64,000 bases of DNA from Cytidiella melzeri (lineage: Eukaryota; Basidiomycota; Agaricomycetes; Polyporales; Irpicaceae), in NCBI GenBank assembly GCA_022592445.1, contig JABYQR010000231.1, forward strand, positions 1 through 64,000, written 5' to 3'. Every line of letters begins with the position of its first letter. Position 1 is the first letter of the stretch. Under the pieces are notes generated by a model. It made no database searches. It was given only the letters and a program-made list of their open reading frames with translations, and had not been told where the DNA came from. The translations under genes were made by a program, and so were the position numbers. Positions 53,023-64,000 of the stretch are shown here, one piece after another.

Positions 53023-54799
53023 ATGCCGTCCGATGCAATGGAATTTTTCCCGTGGAAGCTAGCGGAAGCCTTTAATTACGTCCGTGACTGCTTCGACTGG
53101 CTTGTTGCAGGAGGGGGCGATCTAGAGAGGTACGTTCCGACTGCCACTGGCACCTCTACACGATAGTTACAACGACTATGTTCATGGTCATTGCAGGCTA
53201 TCGCTTGAACCGAACCTGGAGAGGGCGAGTATATTTCTTCTTATTGCGGTCCGAGGCTTACACTGAAAATAGATCGCCCGGGATGCAGATCGCCTGCTGT
53301 CCAACATCCGCTACGTGCGAAATCGACTGGCACCGGTCAATCGACTCCCTCCAGAGCTCTTGGGAGTCATATTTGAGCACACGATGAATCCACATCTCCC
53401 AGCGACAGCGATCTTGCCCAAGGAGATGGAGTGTCGGTGGCCAGTGGTCCAGTCTGTGTGCCGTCACTGGAGATACACCGCTGTGCACACGCCTGTGCTT
53501 TGGAGCTATGTCGATGTTCGTTTTTCACGCTCATCATTCTTGGACAGTCGATGTGGTATTACCCCCACAATCTTCGCGCGATCGGGCGTTCTTCCCCTTG
53601 ACCTCCGTCTCCGAGGCGACAGAAGAGGATTCCACCGTGACGGCAACAAATCTCTCCTTGATGAGCTCGCATCAAATTCGTGGCGTATTCGAGAAATTCA
53701 CGTGCAATGGGCCGACCCTTTCGTCCTGGACTCATGCTTGCATGCGGCTAGTCAACTGGAGACACTAGTCCTTGTCGAGTCTAGAGAACGTGAAACGTAC
53801 AGTGTTGTTCGCTGGCAAGTTCCTAATTTGCACACACTGGTTGCAGAAAATTCCACAGGCTGGCATGGAGGAGTGTTCCGTTCATTGCGCCACCTCATCC
53901 TCGAGGCCCAACGGTTAACTGATGAGCTACTTCGTGGCCTACACACGCTTCTCGGACTGAACCCGCGGCTAGAAGACCTCGTGTTGGTTCGTATTAGCGA
54001 CAGCTCGGACGAGGAAGTGCTGGAGATGACCCTGGATGCGCTCCCTTCTCTTAGTATGCCGGGCCTGAGGCGAATCTCTGTCCAAATATGTTCCACTACA
54101 GCGGAGACACTCGTCCTTACGAAATTAGTGCTACAAGAAGGGTATGCAAAGTCCTGCGATTACCCCATACCTGCACATCATCTGTTTCCCTTGCGCAAAG
54201 TTTTCATTACTGGAGAACATGTCGTCGGTACGGATGGACAATCAAGTTTCTACTTTCGCGGCGTCGAAGACCGCTCCCGTGACCAGTGCGCTGCTTTATC
54301 ATGGCAGCCTCACATACAAGAGCTCTGGCTAGCGATATGGCCAGAATATATAACAGAAATCTACAATTCACCCTTCAACTGGATGCTCTGGTTCAAGGAC
54401 ATGAAAGAGGTCAAGAAACTCGTTTTAACCCGTGACACCTACGGCTGGCTCGACTACATCTCCGAACATCACCTCTTCCCCTCCTTGACGGAATTACAGA
54501 TACATACCAAGGAGTACTCTCTACCGGCTACAATTCATTTCCTCAAGAAGAGAACAGACAGCAATCCAATTCAAACATTACGCTTCGTACGCGATACTGC
54601 CATGACCTACTACACGTCCACCTCGAATCTCTATTTTAGCTGGAAAGAAGATGCCTCCGTGTTCACGCAATTCGTTCCAAACGTCGTGTTTGAGGACCAA
54701 TTCACACCGTCGCTGCGGATGGAGCTGCCCGTCGCTTGCACGACCAGCTCTGCTGTTCATGGGTACTGGGCATCGTGGGAGATGGACATGTATGCCTGA
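53023..54799 (+). CDS. F-box protein with LRR-like C-terminus, copy C
   Basis: Exons 53023..53129, 53197..53224, 53273..54799; 553 residues. Exon 3 is very close to copy A (long identical stretches such as 'LPPELLGVIFEHTMNPHLPA' and 'LTDELLRGLHTLLGLNPRLE'), while exon 1 is the most diverged of the family ('MPSDAMEFFPWKLAEAFNYV'). The second intron (53225-53272) has a GC donor as in copy B. SCF substrate receptor by family. Confidence 0.9.
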
Positions 54800-55140
54800 C
54801 ACTGCGAAGTGGAAGATTCTTCTCGTTTACCCCCAAGGTATTTCATTTTGTCTCAGTCGCTTGTGTTCAAGGCTTTTCTGTGTCGACGACAGCTCGGACT
54901 CGAGCTAAGATTGACCTTGGGCTTTGAACGCCGTCGTGTTCACTTCGAATTTTATGTAGTAACGTGTATGACTCACCATCGTGCTCTCGACGCATATCCG
55001 CCTAGCAGATGTACGGTACTCGATCTGGCTTTTGAATTCGCATCGTTCAAGGTCACAACCACCGCCGAATTGCTCTCAGTACTGTTTCATTAGTATCAAA
55101 AGTACCCCATTTCCCGTCCAGCTATTGAATACCTCCCACC
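54800..55140. other. Intergenic, convergent
   Basis: Between F-box copy C and the YggS-like gene. The last part (about 55,100-55,230, plus strand) is C-rich only because it is antisense to coding sequence. No gene. Confidence 0.6.
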
Positions 55141-56349
<1,209 letters not shown>

Positions 56350-56392
56350 CTATTCTGCAGTTAACTACAGTCCAGACTACCCTTTGAATCTT

Positions 56393-57842
56393 TCACGCAA
56401 AGATACCGAGAGCGGGGTGGATTCCTTGCGGGTCGTTCATGCGGTAGTTGATGTTCAGCGCACTGATCTTCTTCATCTGCTCCGCCGACAGTTCGAACGA
56501 CGAGACCTGGAAGTTCTGTGTCAGTCGCTCGGCGTTGCTGCTCTTGGGGATGACAGCAAGTCCCTGCTGGAGTGCCCAGCGAAGGAGGACCTGCGCCTCG
56601 GCTGTTCGCACAAATTATCGGTATCAGCATCGGGACAAAGCAGCGAAAGACGAGCTAGAAGAGCAAAACCCACTCTTGCTGGTTTCCTTCGCAATCTCTT
56701 GGATCGTCCCGTGCTCAAACAAGCTGGCCACATGTCCGTGCATGTTCAACTCCGCCCAGGACGCAGGTCCAAACGAGCAGTAGGCCGTAATCGCAATATC
56801 GTAGTGCTTGCATAGCTCGATCAAGCTCTCCTGTGTTAAATACGGGTGAATCTCCACCTGGAGCACCTGCGGCTCGTACTTTGCGTAGCTGATGATGTCG
56901 TTCAACAGCGCTCCGGCGACATTCGAGACGCCGATGTTCTTCGCTAAGCCGGCGTCGACAAGCTCTTCCATCGCTCCCCAAGTCTCGCTGAAGGGGACAC
57001 CGCGAACGGGGTGGCACTTGCCGTCGAGGCCGAACCAGCCTGGAGGGAAGGCATCCTTGATAGGCACGTGCTCGAGCGAGCAGGGGAAGTGCACGAGGAG
57101 GAGATCGAAGTGGTCAATGCCCCAAAGAGTGAGTTGATACTTGGCAACTTCCAACAGCTGTCGAAACCAGCTTATGCATGAGCTGTCTGCATATAGCTAG
57201 CAGAGGATGCACATATACGTACATTCTCCCTCTTGTGGAAAGTGTTCCAGATCTAATGTTGACCGATGTTCAGTAAGTATGTGTGCTGTCGATTGAGCTT
57301 ACTGACAAACCTTGGAGGTAATGACTAACAATAGAACATGAATAACGTCGCTATAGTTGGGTAGTAGATAAACTCACAGATGTCCTCGCGCTTGACGAGA
57401 CCCTCGCTGATGGCACGATGAATACCCTCACCGCATTCCTTCTCGTTGCCGTAGTCGGCAGCACCATCAAAGAGACGGTAGCCCGCCTTGATAGCGTTGT
57501 ACACGGTCTGCATCACGATCAGCATGAGGATCTCTTACGAGACTAAGCGCATATAATCACATCAGCGGCCTGCGCATTGGGGATCTGAGTAACATGAAGT
57601 CAGCACACAAACTTGCGTGGTCGATAATTGAGACAAGTAACTTGCCTTCCAGGTACCGAAGCTGCTCGTCGAGAAAGAAGTCAGCCTAGGCATCCCTAGC
57701 CAAGGCGCGATGTCAATATCGCGACTCACCCAATTTGGGGCATCTAGAAACAGGTTCTGTCAGCGCGTGGTGAACGATCTGCGCATGCTGGGTCACAGAC
57801 CTTTGCGCCGGTGCGCTTGAGGGTGATGAGGGGCGAAGACAT
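56393..57842 (-). CDS. Aldo/keto reductase, D-xylose reductase type (AKR2B-like)
   Basis: Exons 57842..57801, 57743..57730, 57661..57646, 57584..57561, 57507..57378, 57324..57311, 57252..57223, 57157..56674, 56601..56393; 320 residues, the usual size. The catalytic tetrad is visible: Asp and Tyr in '[15 protein letters not shown]', Lys in 'FITSK', His in 'LLLVHFP'. '[16 protein letters not shown]' and the cofactor loop '[14 protein letters not shown]' fit NAD(P)H xylose reductases, and the C-terminus is '[10 protein letters not shown]'. It reduces xylose to xylitol or related aldoses. The gene is cut into nine exons, five of them under 35 nt (14, 16, 24, 14, 30). Intron 3 (57585-57645) has a GC donor. 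Confidence 0.92.
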
Positions 57843-58402
57843 GGTTGTACTGGTCGAGTAGGAAAGAGAGAGACGGGGGAAGGAAGAGGGAGCGGGAAGT
57901 TTTAAAGGTCTGTGGCGGGATATGCTGAAGACGGCCCGGGAGAAAGGCTTCACATGATGTAGGGATACTCGAGCTGCCATTGGTCGGGACTCGGAAGAGC
58001 TGTTTACGACTGATAAGTATCGATTGGAGGGCGATGTTCCTCCCGTCGCAGTCCTCTTCGATAACTGGGGCGGTTTCAGTTGGGATTGTCTCACTGAGAC
58101 TGCTTTAATATACGACGTGACCTCGCACGAGGCAACGGTGAGCGGCGAGGCGGGCCACTGTCCTCGACGAGTACCATCCGGGGCAGGATGTTCCCAGTGC
58201 TGCAGTCGTCCTGACCAAGAACATCCAGATCGGCGTCTGCGCGACATCCGAAGTATCTCCGATATGTTCTCATTGCGATTTTTGACTTGCAGAATCATTC
58301 CACACATGCTAACTTACACTCAGAGCACTACCAACAGATTTCCTGTAATACTATATATTCTTCAGTACCAAATGTCAGTAGTAACCAAGCAGACCCTCCG
58401 AG
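57843..58402. other. Intergenic upstream of the xylose-reductase-type gene
   Basis: About 560 bp, promoter of the aldo/keto reductase on the right side and 3' flank of the ketopantoate reductase. Frames crossing it on both strands have no motifs. Confidence 0.6.
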
Positions 58403-59611
58403 TCAAACCTTCGCCGCCAATGGCACTTCATGATTGAGGCTCGTCCTCAACCCAATCAGATCCACCAACATCTCGTTCGCGTCCGTACGCACTTGATACT
58501 GCTTCCCCAAGTTCACCAAGTACCCGTTCAAGCTATTAATCTCCGTAGTCCTCCCAATCCGCACGTCCGTCAGCATCGACGAACAATTATCCCCCGTCTT
58601 CTGCGCGACCCGCATACACTCCTGCAACAACTCATGCGCCTGCAGCCTTGCCGGAAACGGCGTGTACGGAAGCGTCTCCCCGTGGAACTTGGCCTCTCGC
58701 AGCTCATGCTTCCACTGCTCGTAGAAAATATCCGCGGCCTCGGCACATACTCTCATCGCAAGCGAGCGTGCCTCGGCGTGCTCGAACAACCTGCCGTTGG
58801 CGCAGTCGAGCAGCGCAGTGAGCGGATTGATGACACTGTTGACCACCAGCTTGCGTCGCATGAGAGTATGCACGTCTCGCATTGGCTTCCAATGGACGTT
58901 CAACGCAGTCAACGACGTCAAATGTTTAATTGTGGCCCGTAGAGACGCGTGCCGCCTAACCAAGTCAGCCGCTTCCTCGCCAGCATCCACAGGTACTCCG
59001 AGACCAGGATCTGGGGCGATATCATCCAGATTGAGGTCCGGGTACGACTTCTCAAAGTCGATCTGTCCTCCCTCTCGTGGGACGATCCCTAAATGAATCT
59101 CCCCCACGCCCGCATGAACAGCATGCATGGGCCCCTTCAGCCACGCCCCGTGCGTGTTCGTCGTCAACACAAAATTAGGCCTGTACTGGGCCCTCTTGAA
59201 AAATGTCGCGTTCAGCGCCTCCATCGTCCCCATCCCGTTCTGCAGCAGCACGATTGTCGTGTGCGGCGTTATCCTCGAATACAACGACCCAATAGCTGCC
59301 ACCGTCTGCGTCGTCTTCAAACACACGATCAGTGTTTGAAACTTTGCCCTGTTACGCGCCTGTCGAAACATCGCCCTGCGTTCTTCTATAGGCACGGGAG
59401 ACGTGGGCGGGAAGAATTCGTGTTTGAACCCGCGAGCGGTTAAGGGGACCCCAGAGGTTTCCATGATAATTTTATTATTTGCTCGAGCGAACTCTGAGCG
59501 TTCTTCATTTTTGTGAAAGATGGTGACGACGTATCGGAGGGGTAGGGTGCGCCGGAGGTGATGTGCGATGAGGCAGCCTATGGCTCCGACGCCGAGGACG
59601 TGTATGTGCAT
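58403..59611 (-). CDS. Ketopantoate reductase (2-dehydropantoate 2-reductase, PanE/ApbA family)
   Basis: Single exon, 402 residues. N-terminal Rossmann start 'MHIHVLGVGAIGCLIAHHL' (G-x-G-x2-G), then 'FQTLIVCLKTTQTVAAI', 'TTIVLLQNGMGTMEALN' and the C-terminal helical domain with 'RRKLVVNSVINPLTALLDCA', holding the Lys and Asn of the family active site, and 'SSMLTDVRIGRTTEINSLNG'. The enzyme reduces ketopantoate to pantoate with NADPH in pantothenate/CoA synthesis. Length and motif order are normal. Confidence 0.94.
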   Translation of the reverse strand: MHIHVLGVGAIGCLIAHHLRRTLPLRYVVTIFHKNEERSEFARANNKIIMETSGVPLTARGFKHEFFPPTSPVPIEERRAMFRQARNRAKFQTLIVCLKTTQTVAAIGSLYSRITPHTTIVLLQNGMGTMEALNATFFKRAQYRPNFVLTTNTHGAWLKGPMHAVHAGVGEIHLGIVPREGGQIDFEKSYPDLNLDDIAPDPGLGVPVDAGEEAADLVRRHASLRATIKHLTSLTALNVHWKPMRDVHTLMRRKLVVNSVINPLTALLDCANGRLFEHAEARSLAMRVCAEAADIFYEQWKHELREAKFHGETLPYTPFPARLQAHELLQECMRVAQKTGDNCSSMLTDVRIGRTTEINSLNGYLVNLGKQYQVRTDANEMLVDLIGLRTSLNHEVPLAAKV

Positions 59612-60082
59612 AGTGCGTTGTGTGGGTGTAGAGTCTTGTCTTGGCAGCCCTAGAGGAACGTTTCAATGGCGGTCACAGTAAACTTGCACCCATTTATGAA
59701 CGTGATACTCACCCTGCTTCCTCCCTCCTCCACCACTTGTTTCGTTTTCTATTCCCGTGTATCAGACCTCCAAATAGCAGTGCTATGATAGAGTGTGATG
59801 TCTGCAGCACAGTATGCTACACATACCGTCTGCGACTAATAGTGACCGTCACACAGGAAAGATGCAGACGCTCATGAACTTTCGGCTTGAGAAATGTCCC
59901 GCGCCGACGCCACAAAGCTTTCGGCTACCAAAAACGTCTTGCAGAGAAATAGCCGACACGTCCAGGTTCAGTAGAGCAACAACAACAGCGAAAATACATG
60001 TGCAATGGAAGATGAGTGTATGTATGTATATACGTATGCATGCATGCAGTATGTGGAGGTAACCAGCTATCCGCACCAGAGC
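59612..60082. other. Intergenic between ketopantoate reductase and UTP17
   Basis: 470 bp without a gene. It contains simple alternating 'atgtatgtatatacgtatgcatgcatgc' sequence at about 60,017-60,045. Confidence 0.6.
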
Positions 60083-63000
60083 CTAACCGACAGACTTTTT
60101 CCTCTTTTGGCCCGCTTTCACGGGTGATGATGCTGGTTCTGGCACCAGATCTGCAGAGACAATCTCAGCCGTTTTCGTTGGAAGCGCTTTTGGAGTAGGT
60201 ATCGTCGCTCCATTGACCGTCGGCGTAGTGGTTGCAGCGACGCCGTTGACTTTAGGCGCGTACTTGTGATACCCATTCACTTTCGGTGTCGTAGGCGCTG
60301 TGGTGACTGGCGCAGGGATGCCTACGGCAAAGCACACCCATGTCAGTATCAAAAGATACAACGGAAATAGAAGAACACAACGTACGCAGCAAACAATGAC
60401 TCTTGAAAAGCTCAATCATCGACACCATCTCTGCATCATCCACTATCCGCTCTAACCGGTTCCCAACCACAATTGGCGCGTCCCCGCCTCCCTCTTCCTC
60501 CATCATTTCAACATCCTCCTCCTCCACCTTATCATCGCCACCGGGGCCGTCTTCCTCCGGCGGCCTGAGCTTGAGGAACTCGTCCATCAGCGGATCAAAC
60601 AGCGTGCTTAACGGAGGCATGAGGTACGCCGGAGTCCTGAAACTCTCCTCGACCTGTTTACCCTTCCAAGGCACCGTCGTACTCGACACAGCAGCCGAAG
60701 CATTATACTTGCTGCTGCTGATATCCGCAAACGCCGACTTCCCAAAAATGTCCTGGAAGAGCGTCTGCTTCGTCACCGGAGCAGGTCCAACCAGGCCTTT
60801 ACCCTCGGAGGGATCCGACTCGGCCAGATGAATTTGATCTCCGAAGATGACTGCGTTCCAGTCTTGAGTCACACCAACAAAGGCGAACGAAGACGATTCG
60901 TTTGACATGAGCCATTTTGACGGACATGCCGCGATATTTTGGAGACGGAACGGGAGGAAGTACGAAGAAGCTGGGGACGATGCGGATGGTGTGAACTTGA
61001 GTACGTAAGTTTTAGGACGAGGAGACTTGACGTCGGCTTCGAATACGACGAATGTGTCTTCTCGAGGGTGTGAGAATAGGTGAGTGATTGCCGTAGAGCT
61101 ACGATAATGCCATTTCACTATCGAGTGGAGTTGAGAACTGGGCGCATGCCAGGAGTGCAATTGGACCTACCGCTATCCATCACTAGGTCCCACAGGACAA
61201 GATCCCGTTGTCCCTTAATGGCGATATAACGTCCGCTTCGCCCAATAAAGTGGGTAGACGCTATTGCGCTGCACTCTGGACAGCTGAGGGTCTTTAGCAC
61301 TAGCATAGTACTAGGATCATAAAGAACGACATATGGACCGAGAGATACTGCTAAAAGCGAGCCGTCTTGCGCCCATGAGGCATGCGTAGGAATCTCTGAA
61401 CGGTAACGAACCGTCGAACGGGCAACCCAATAATCTACACATAAAGCAATCAGGTTTATCTCAGCCGGCTGACTGCCAACGGACTTAATAAACGTACTCT
61501 CGGTTCCACCAGCCTTGGTAGTCGAAGTTCGGACGCCCCATACCTTGATTTGACCATCCTCTCCCGTCGTGGTAAGGAGCAAAGAAGCATCGTCCCTGGT
61601 TCGAGGCCGGAAACTGATCGCGGTCACCTTCGCGAGCCCGTGCGGTCGGTCAATCCTGGTATTAAGAGTCCATTGGCCAGCCTTCCGATCCCAAGACCAT
61701 AGCTTCAGATACACCTCACCACGGAAACTATGATCCCCTTCTCGAGTATCAAGCGTAGCCAGCCATTCCCCAGAATCTGAAATCGCGCTGACCTCCACTC
61801 GACATGGCTCTAGAGCTTTTTCATCTCGACGCGAGATACGATTTGATGGTGAGACTTCTAATTCGGAGAGGAGCTTGGAAGTCGTTGGGGAGTACAGTTG
61901 CAATGTGGAAGGGTGTGAGGAAGGGAGAATAAGTGTAGAGGAGATGCCATGAGCAGCGAGCGGAACACGGGAGGATGTAGATGAGCGGTCGTGTGATATA
62001 GCAGGATCTACAAGGAAGATGAAATTAGCTTCTACGGACAAGTACAACAGCAGAGCGCCTACCAAGCTTCACCCTAGCTATCGTCTTTCCCAGCCGAAGA
62101 GTTCCAGAGCGCACAAACACAAAGGAAGCGTCTGCGAGACCCAATAGGTATTCTTCCTCGTTCGAGTTTGACGTCGACAAAGTCACAGTCGAGATCGGTG
62201 CGCCGACTCGGGGAACAAACTCCTTCCTTCCAGTGTGCAATTGCCAGATGACTAGGACAGCTTCGTCACCGCCGCTCAAGAGGTACGCACCGTTGGCAGT
62301 GAAAGCGATTGAAGCTACCGGGTGCGCATGCCAATGCAATGTGGTAGTCGGAGCTTTCTTCTCGACGCCGGAGACTCCAGAGGGTATGTTGTCGTTGAGA
62401 CAGTACCATAATCGCACCAAGCCCCGTGTATCACCGGTGGCAAAATACTCCTCCGTAGGATGGAACGCGAGACAGGTCAGCTTGTCTGGGGATATCAATT
62501 TGGTGAATCCGGATTGCAAGTTCGTGGTACGAGCGACGTATGCCTTGTGGGCACCAATTGCAACAAGCCACGACCCGCTGGGAGAGAAAGCCAGGGCGGA
62601 AGGAGCACGAGCTTTACCGACGTGACGCGTTTCGGAAGGCTGCTGCACCGGAAGCCGAGCCGTCGCGTTCGTAGGGATCAACGAGACACGCATCACAACA
62701 GCATTGTCCTCCTTTGTGGGGTTTTCTGGGGAGCGAGAGATTAGCTATACAACCTGGGATCCTAAACTCCTAGAACGTACTGTTCACGTTGAGCTTTTTA
62801 GTCTTTTTCGAAAGCGCTACACATACTTCGTTCTTGAACTTCTCGTGAGCGGCGAGATGAAGAATGGGTAGACCGAGGTCAATCGTCTGAAGTAACACTG
62901 CGTCCACAAAGTCCCACACTCTTATACACCCATCAAGGGAAGCGGTGAACAGCTGGAAGGCATTATGAGGGCTCAGCGCCATGGATGTGACTGCATCTCC

Positions 63001-63444
63001 ATAACCAGTCTTTGCAGCAGGTTGACTCGAGGTGTTTGCCGGTGATAGCGTAGAGACAACTTGACCACTAGCGACAGAATATATTTTGACATTCACTCCA
63101 GAAGCGGTCATGAAGTAACTTCGGGGGGATGAGAACGCAGCGAACGAGAAAGTTGATGGGTTTGCTTGCCTTCCATCCTTTGTAAACACAGGCTTCACCT
63201 TACTCGCAGATGACTCTGTTAACGACCTCCAAGACCAAGTAGACCCATCCTCATGTGCATGCTCCGTAGATGACCCAGCTACAGGTTGCTCCTCTAGTAC
63301 TTCTCTAGATTTCTTTGGAATTCGGTGAGGCCGTAACTTTTTCGTCTTGTCAGCTCGCGTAGCATCTGGTGGTAGTGGGTCGCCTGTGTTCCCCTTGTCG
63401 TTGGACGCTCCCATGTCGGGTGTCCTGTCGACAGCCACAGGCAT
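60083..63444 (-). CDS. UTP17: UTP17/NAN1 (WDR75), U3 snoRNP t-UTP subcomplex protein
   Basis: Exons 63444..62781, 62725..62063, 62007..61498, 61434..61171, 61117..60386, 60321..60083; 1,023 residues. A basic Lys-rich N-terminus precedes two WD40 propellers: 'MALSPHNAFQLFTASLDGCI', 'LAFHPTEEYFATGDTRGLVR', 'SIAFTANGAYLLSGGDEAVL', 'ISFRPRTRDDASLLLTTTGE', 'HASWAQDGSLLAVSLGPYVV'. The late segment 'LFQDIFGKSAFADISSS' is typical of the NAN1/WDR75 C-terminal region, followed by an acidic stretch and a Lys-rich tail (GQKRKKSVG). It acts in the nucleolus in pre-18S rRNA transcription and processing. All introns are GT-AG, 53-64 nt. Confidence 0.93.
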
Positions 63445-63855
63445 TACGAGGTTGATGGGAGCAAAGTTGTGTTCCCAAAAAATTACATGCCGTGTATGGA
63501 AAGCGGGATTGGCGCACTATCACTGGCGCTTAATGTGGCTTTGAATGCATAGCATGCATCCACTGGATCATGAACGTTGCACAAGCAGTCACACTGCTAG
63601 ATTTCTAGCTGCATAACAATCAATGTAATTCGTGGCCAGGGTGAGGTACATCAGTACTATACATAAACAAGAAGGGTAGAAGCAAAGTACGACGGAATAG
63701 AGGTATCTTGTACATGTTTTCACTTTCGTGAGCTGCTCTCATTGGACATGGATTAGAAAAAAGATCCGAGCGATGGTGCACATGGGTAAAAAGCAAGGAA
63801 AGCAGAAATTACAGTATACATGATGGAGAGTGAAGAATGCAGGACTAAAAGTTCA
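63445..63855. other. Intergenic upstream of UTP17
   Basis: 411 bp, promoter of UTP17 and 3' flank of the partial gene to the right. No further gene. Confidence 0.6.
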
Positions 63856-64000
63856 TTACCAGATTTGAGGAGCAGGGAGATAGTCGGTTGGCAAAAGGAA
63901 CGCGTCGATACCGTTCTGCGAGAACGACGCCCCACCCAGAGTCTGGTCAGACAACCAAACCGGGAGCTGCTCGGTAGACGTGGTTTCGAATCCACGCCAA
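63856..64000 (-). CDS. C-terminus of a gene cut by the right window edge
   Basis: The last ~47 residues of a minus-strand frame end at TAA (63856-63858): '..STEQLPVWLSDQTLGG', 'ASFSQNGIDAFLLPTDYLPA', 'PQIW'. The frame is open to the window edge. This ending resembles those of basidiomycete Zn2Cys6 transcription factors, but that is a memory-based impression and no domain lies in the window. Confidence 0.5.
   Translation of the reverse strand, partial: WRGFETTSTEQLPVWLSDQTLGGASFSQNGIDAFLLPTDYLPAPQIW

Larger units (their letters stand above)
45240..54950. repeat. Tandem F-box array, two-gene block duplicated (B'-A, B-C)
   Basis: Four units start at 45558, 47818, 50391 and 53023, with spacings of 2.26, 2.57 and 2.63 kb. 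Diagnostic residues pair unit 1 with unit 3 ('LEDQ.FT..LLCGLHTLLGL.PQLEDL') and unit 2 with unit 4 ('LEAQRLTDELLRGLHT.LGLNPRLEDL'). This points to one duplication giving two genes and a second copying the pair. Confidence 0.75.

Noticed and set aside
58024..58437. 137-codon plus-strand frame between the reductase genes
   Set aside because: No motif; it crosses promoter sequence and the 3' end of the ketopantoate reductase gene on the opposite strand.
63970..63998. tRNA TΨC-arm-like sequence (gtggtttcgaatccacgcc)
   Set aside because: No A box, anticodon stem or acceptor stem fits upstream, and the stretch lies in the open C-terminal frame of the minus-strand gene.

Overview
The window is nuclear DNA from a filamentous basidiomycete, most likely an Agaricomycete (mushroom-forming fungus). 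The evidence is intron-dense genes with introns mostly of 45-80 nt, a PriA-type secreted protein, a DUF6589 gene relic, a chromodomain Ty3/gypsy element, and a tandem family of F-box proteins opening with a 'RLAPVNRLPPELLGVIFE' type motif. Gene models were built by hand from splice signals and protein-family motifs. For every intact model the summed exon lengths are divisible by three; SYO1 is the exception (one base over).

Layout. (1) 1-18.1 kb is a nested transposable-element island with no intact host gene. It holds two solo LTRs from two families (3507-4264 and 5263-5976, each with a perfect 5-bp target duplication), a candidate 3.3-kb element with 27-bp terminal inverted repeats (4266-7532), and a large element with ~145-bp terminal inverted repeats and a 9-bp target duplication (7994-18089). 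The large element carries the remains of a DUF6589 gene, which is itself split by a young, nearly complete chromovirus-type gypsy element (9187-16835; 5-bp duplication ACTCT; LTRs about 99% identical). (2) 18.1-21.7 kb is gene-poor and holds degenerate repeats. (3) 21.7-24.4 kb has two small secreted-protein genes: a PriA-like protein, and a two-module protein with a Lys-Arg (Kex2-type) site after each module. (4) 24.5-45.0 kb is a dense block of housekeeping genes: EXO5 nuclease, a Ctr-type copper transporter, mitochondrial ribosomal protein uL10m, a 3-hydroxyisobutyrate dehydrogenase-like enzyme, an Ark/Prk/AAK-type kinase, an AtaL/DUF1857-like protein, the polyadenylation factor FIP1, the ribosomal-protein importin adaptor SYO1 and the ER mannosyltransferase ALG12. 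(5) 45.2-54.9 kb is a tandem F-box array: one pseudogene and three intact copies, arranged as a duplicated two-gene block. (6) 55.1-63.5 kb holds, all on the minus strand, a YggS/PLPBP-type PLP protein, a xylose-reductase-type aldo/keto reductase, a ketopantoate reductase and the U3 snoRNP protein UTP17/NAN1 (WDR75). The C-terminus of one more minus-strand gene runs off the right edge.

No pathway cluster is apparent. The most unusual points are: the DUF6589 relic inside a terminal-inverted-repeat element; two reading frames that become continuous when an LTR insertion and one target-site copy are removed; the two-module Kex2-type secreted protein with one module per exon; a PCNA-binding (PIP-box) motif in EXO5; and repeated use of GC-AG introns, including GC/GT alternation at the same intron among F-box paralogs.
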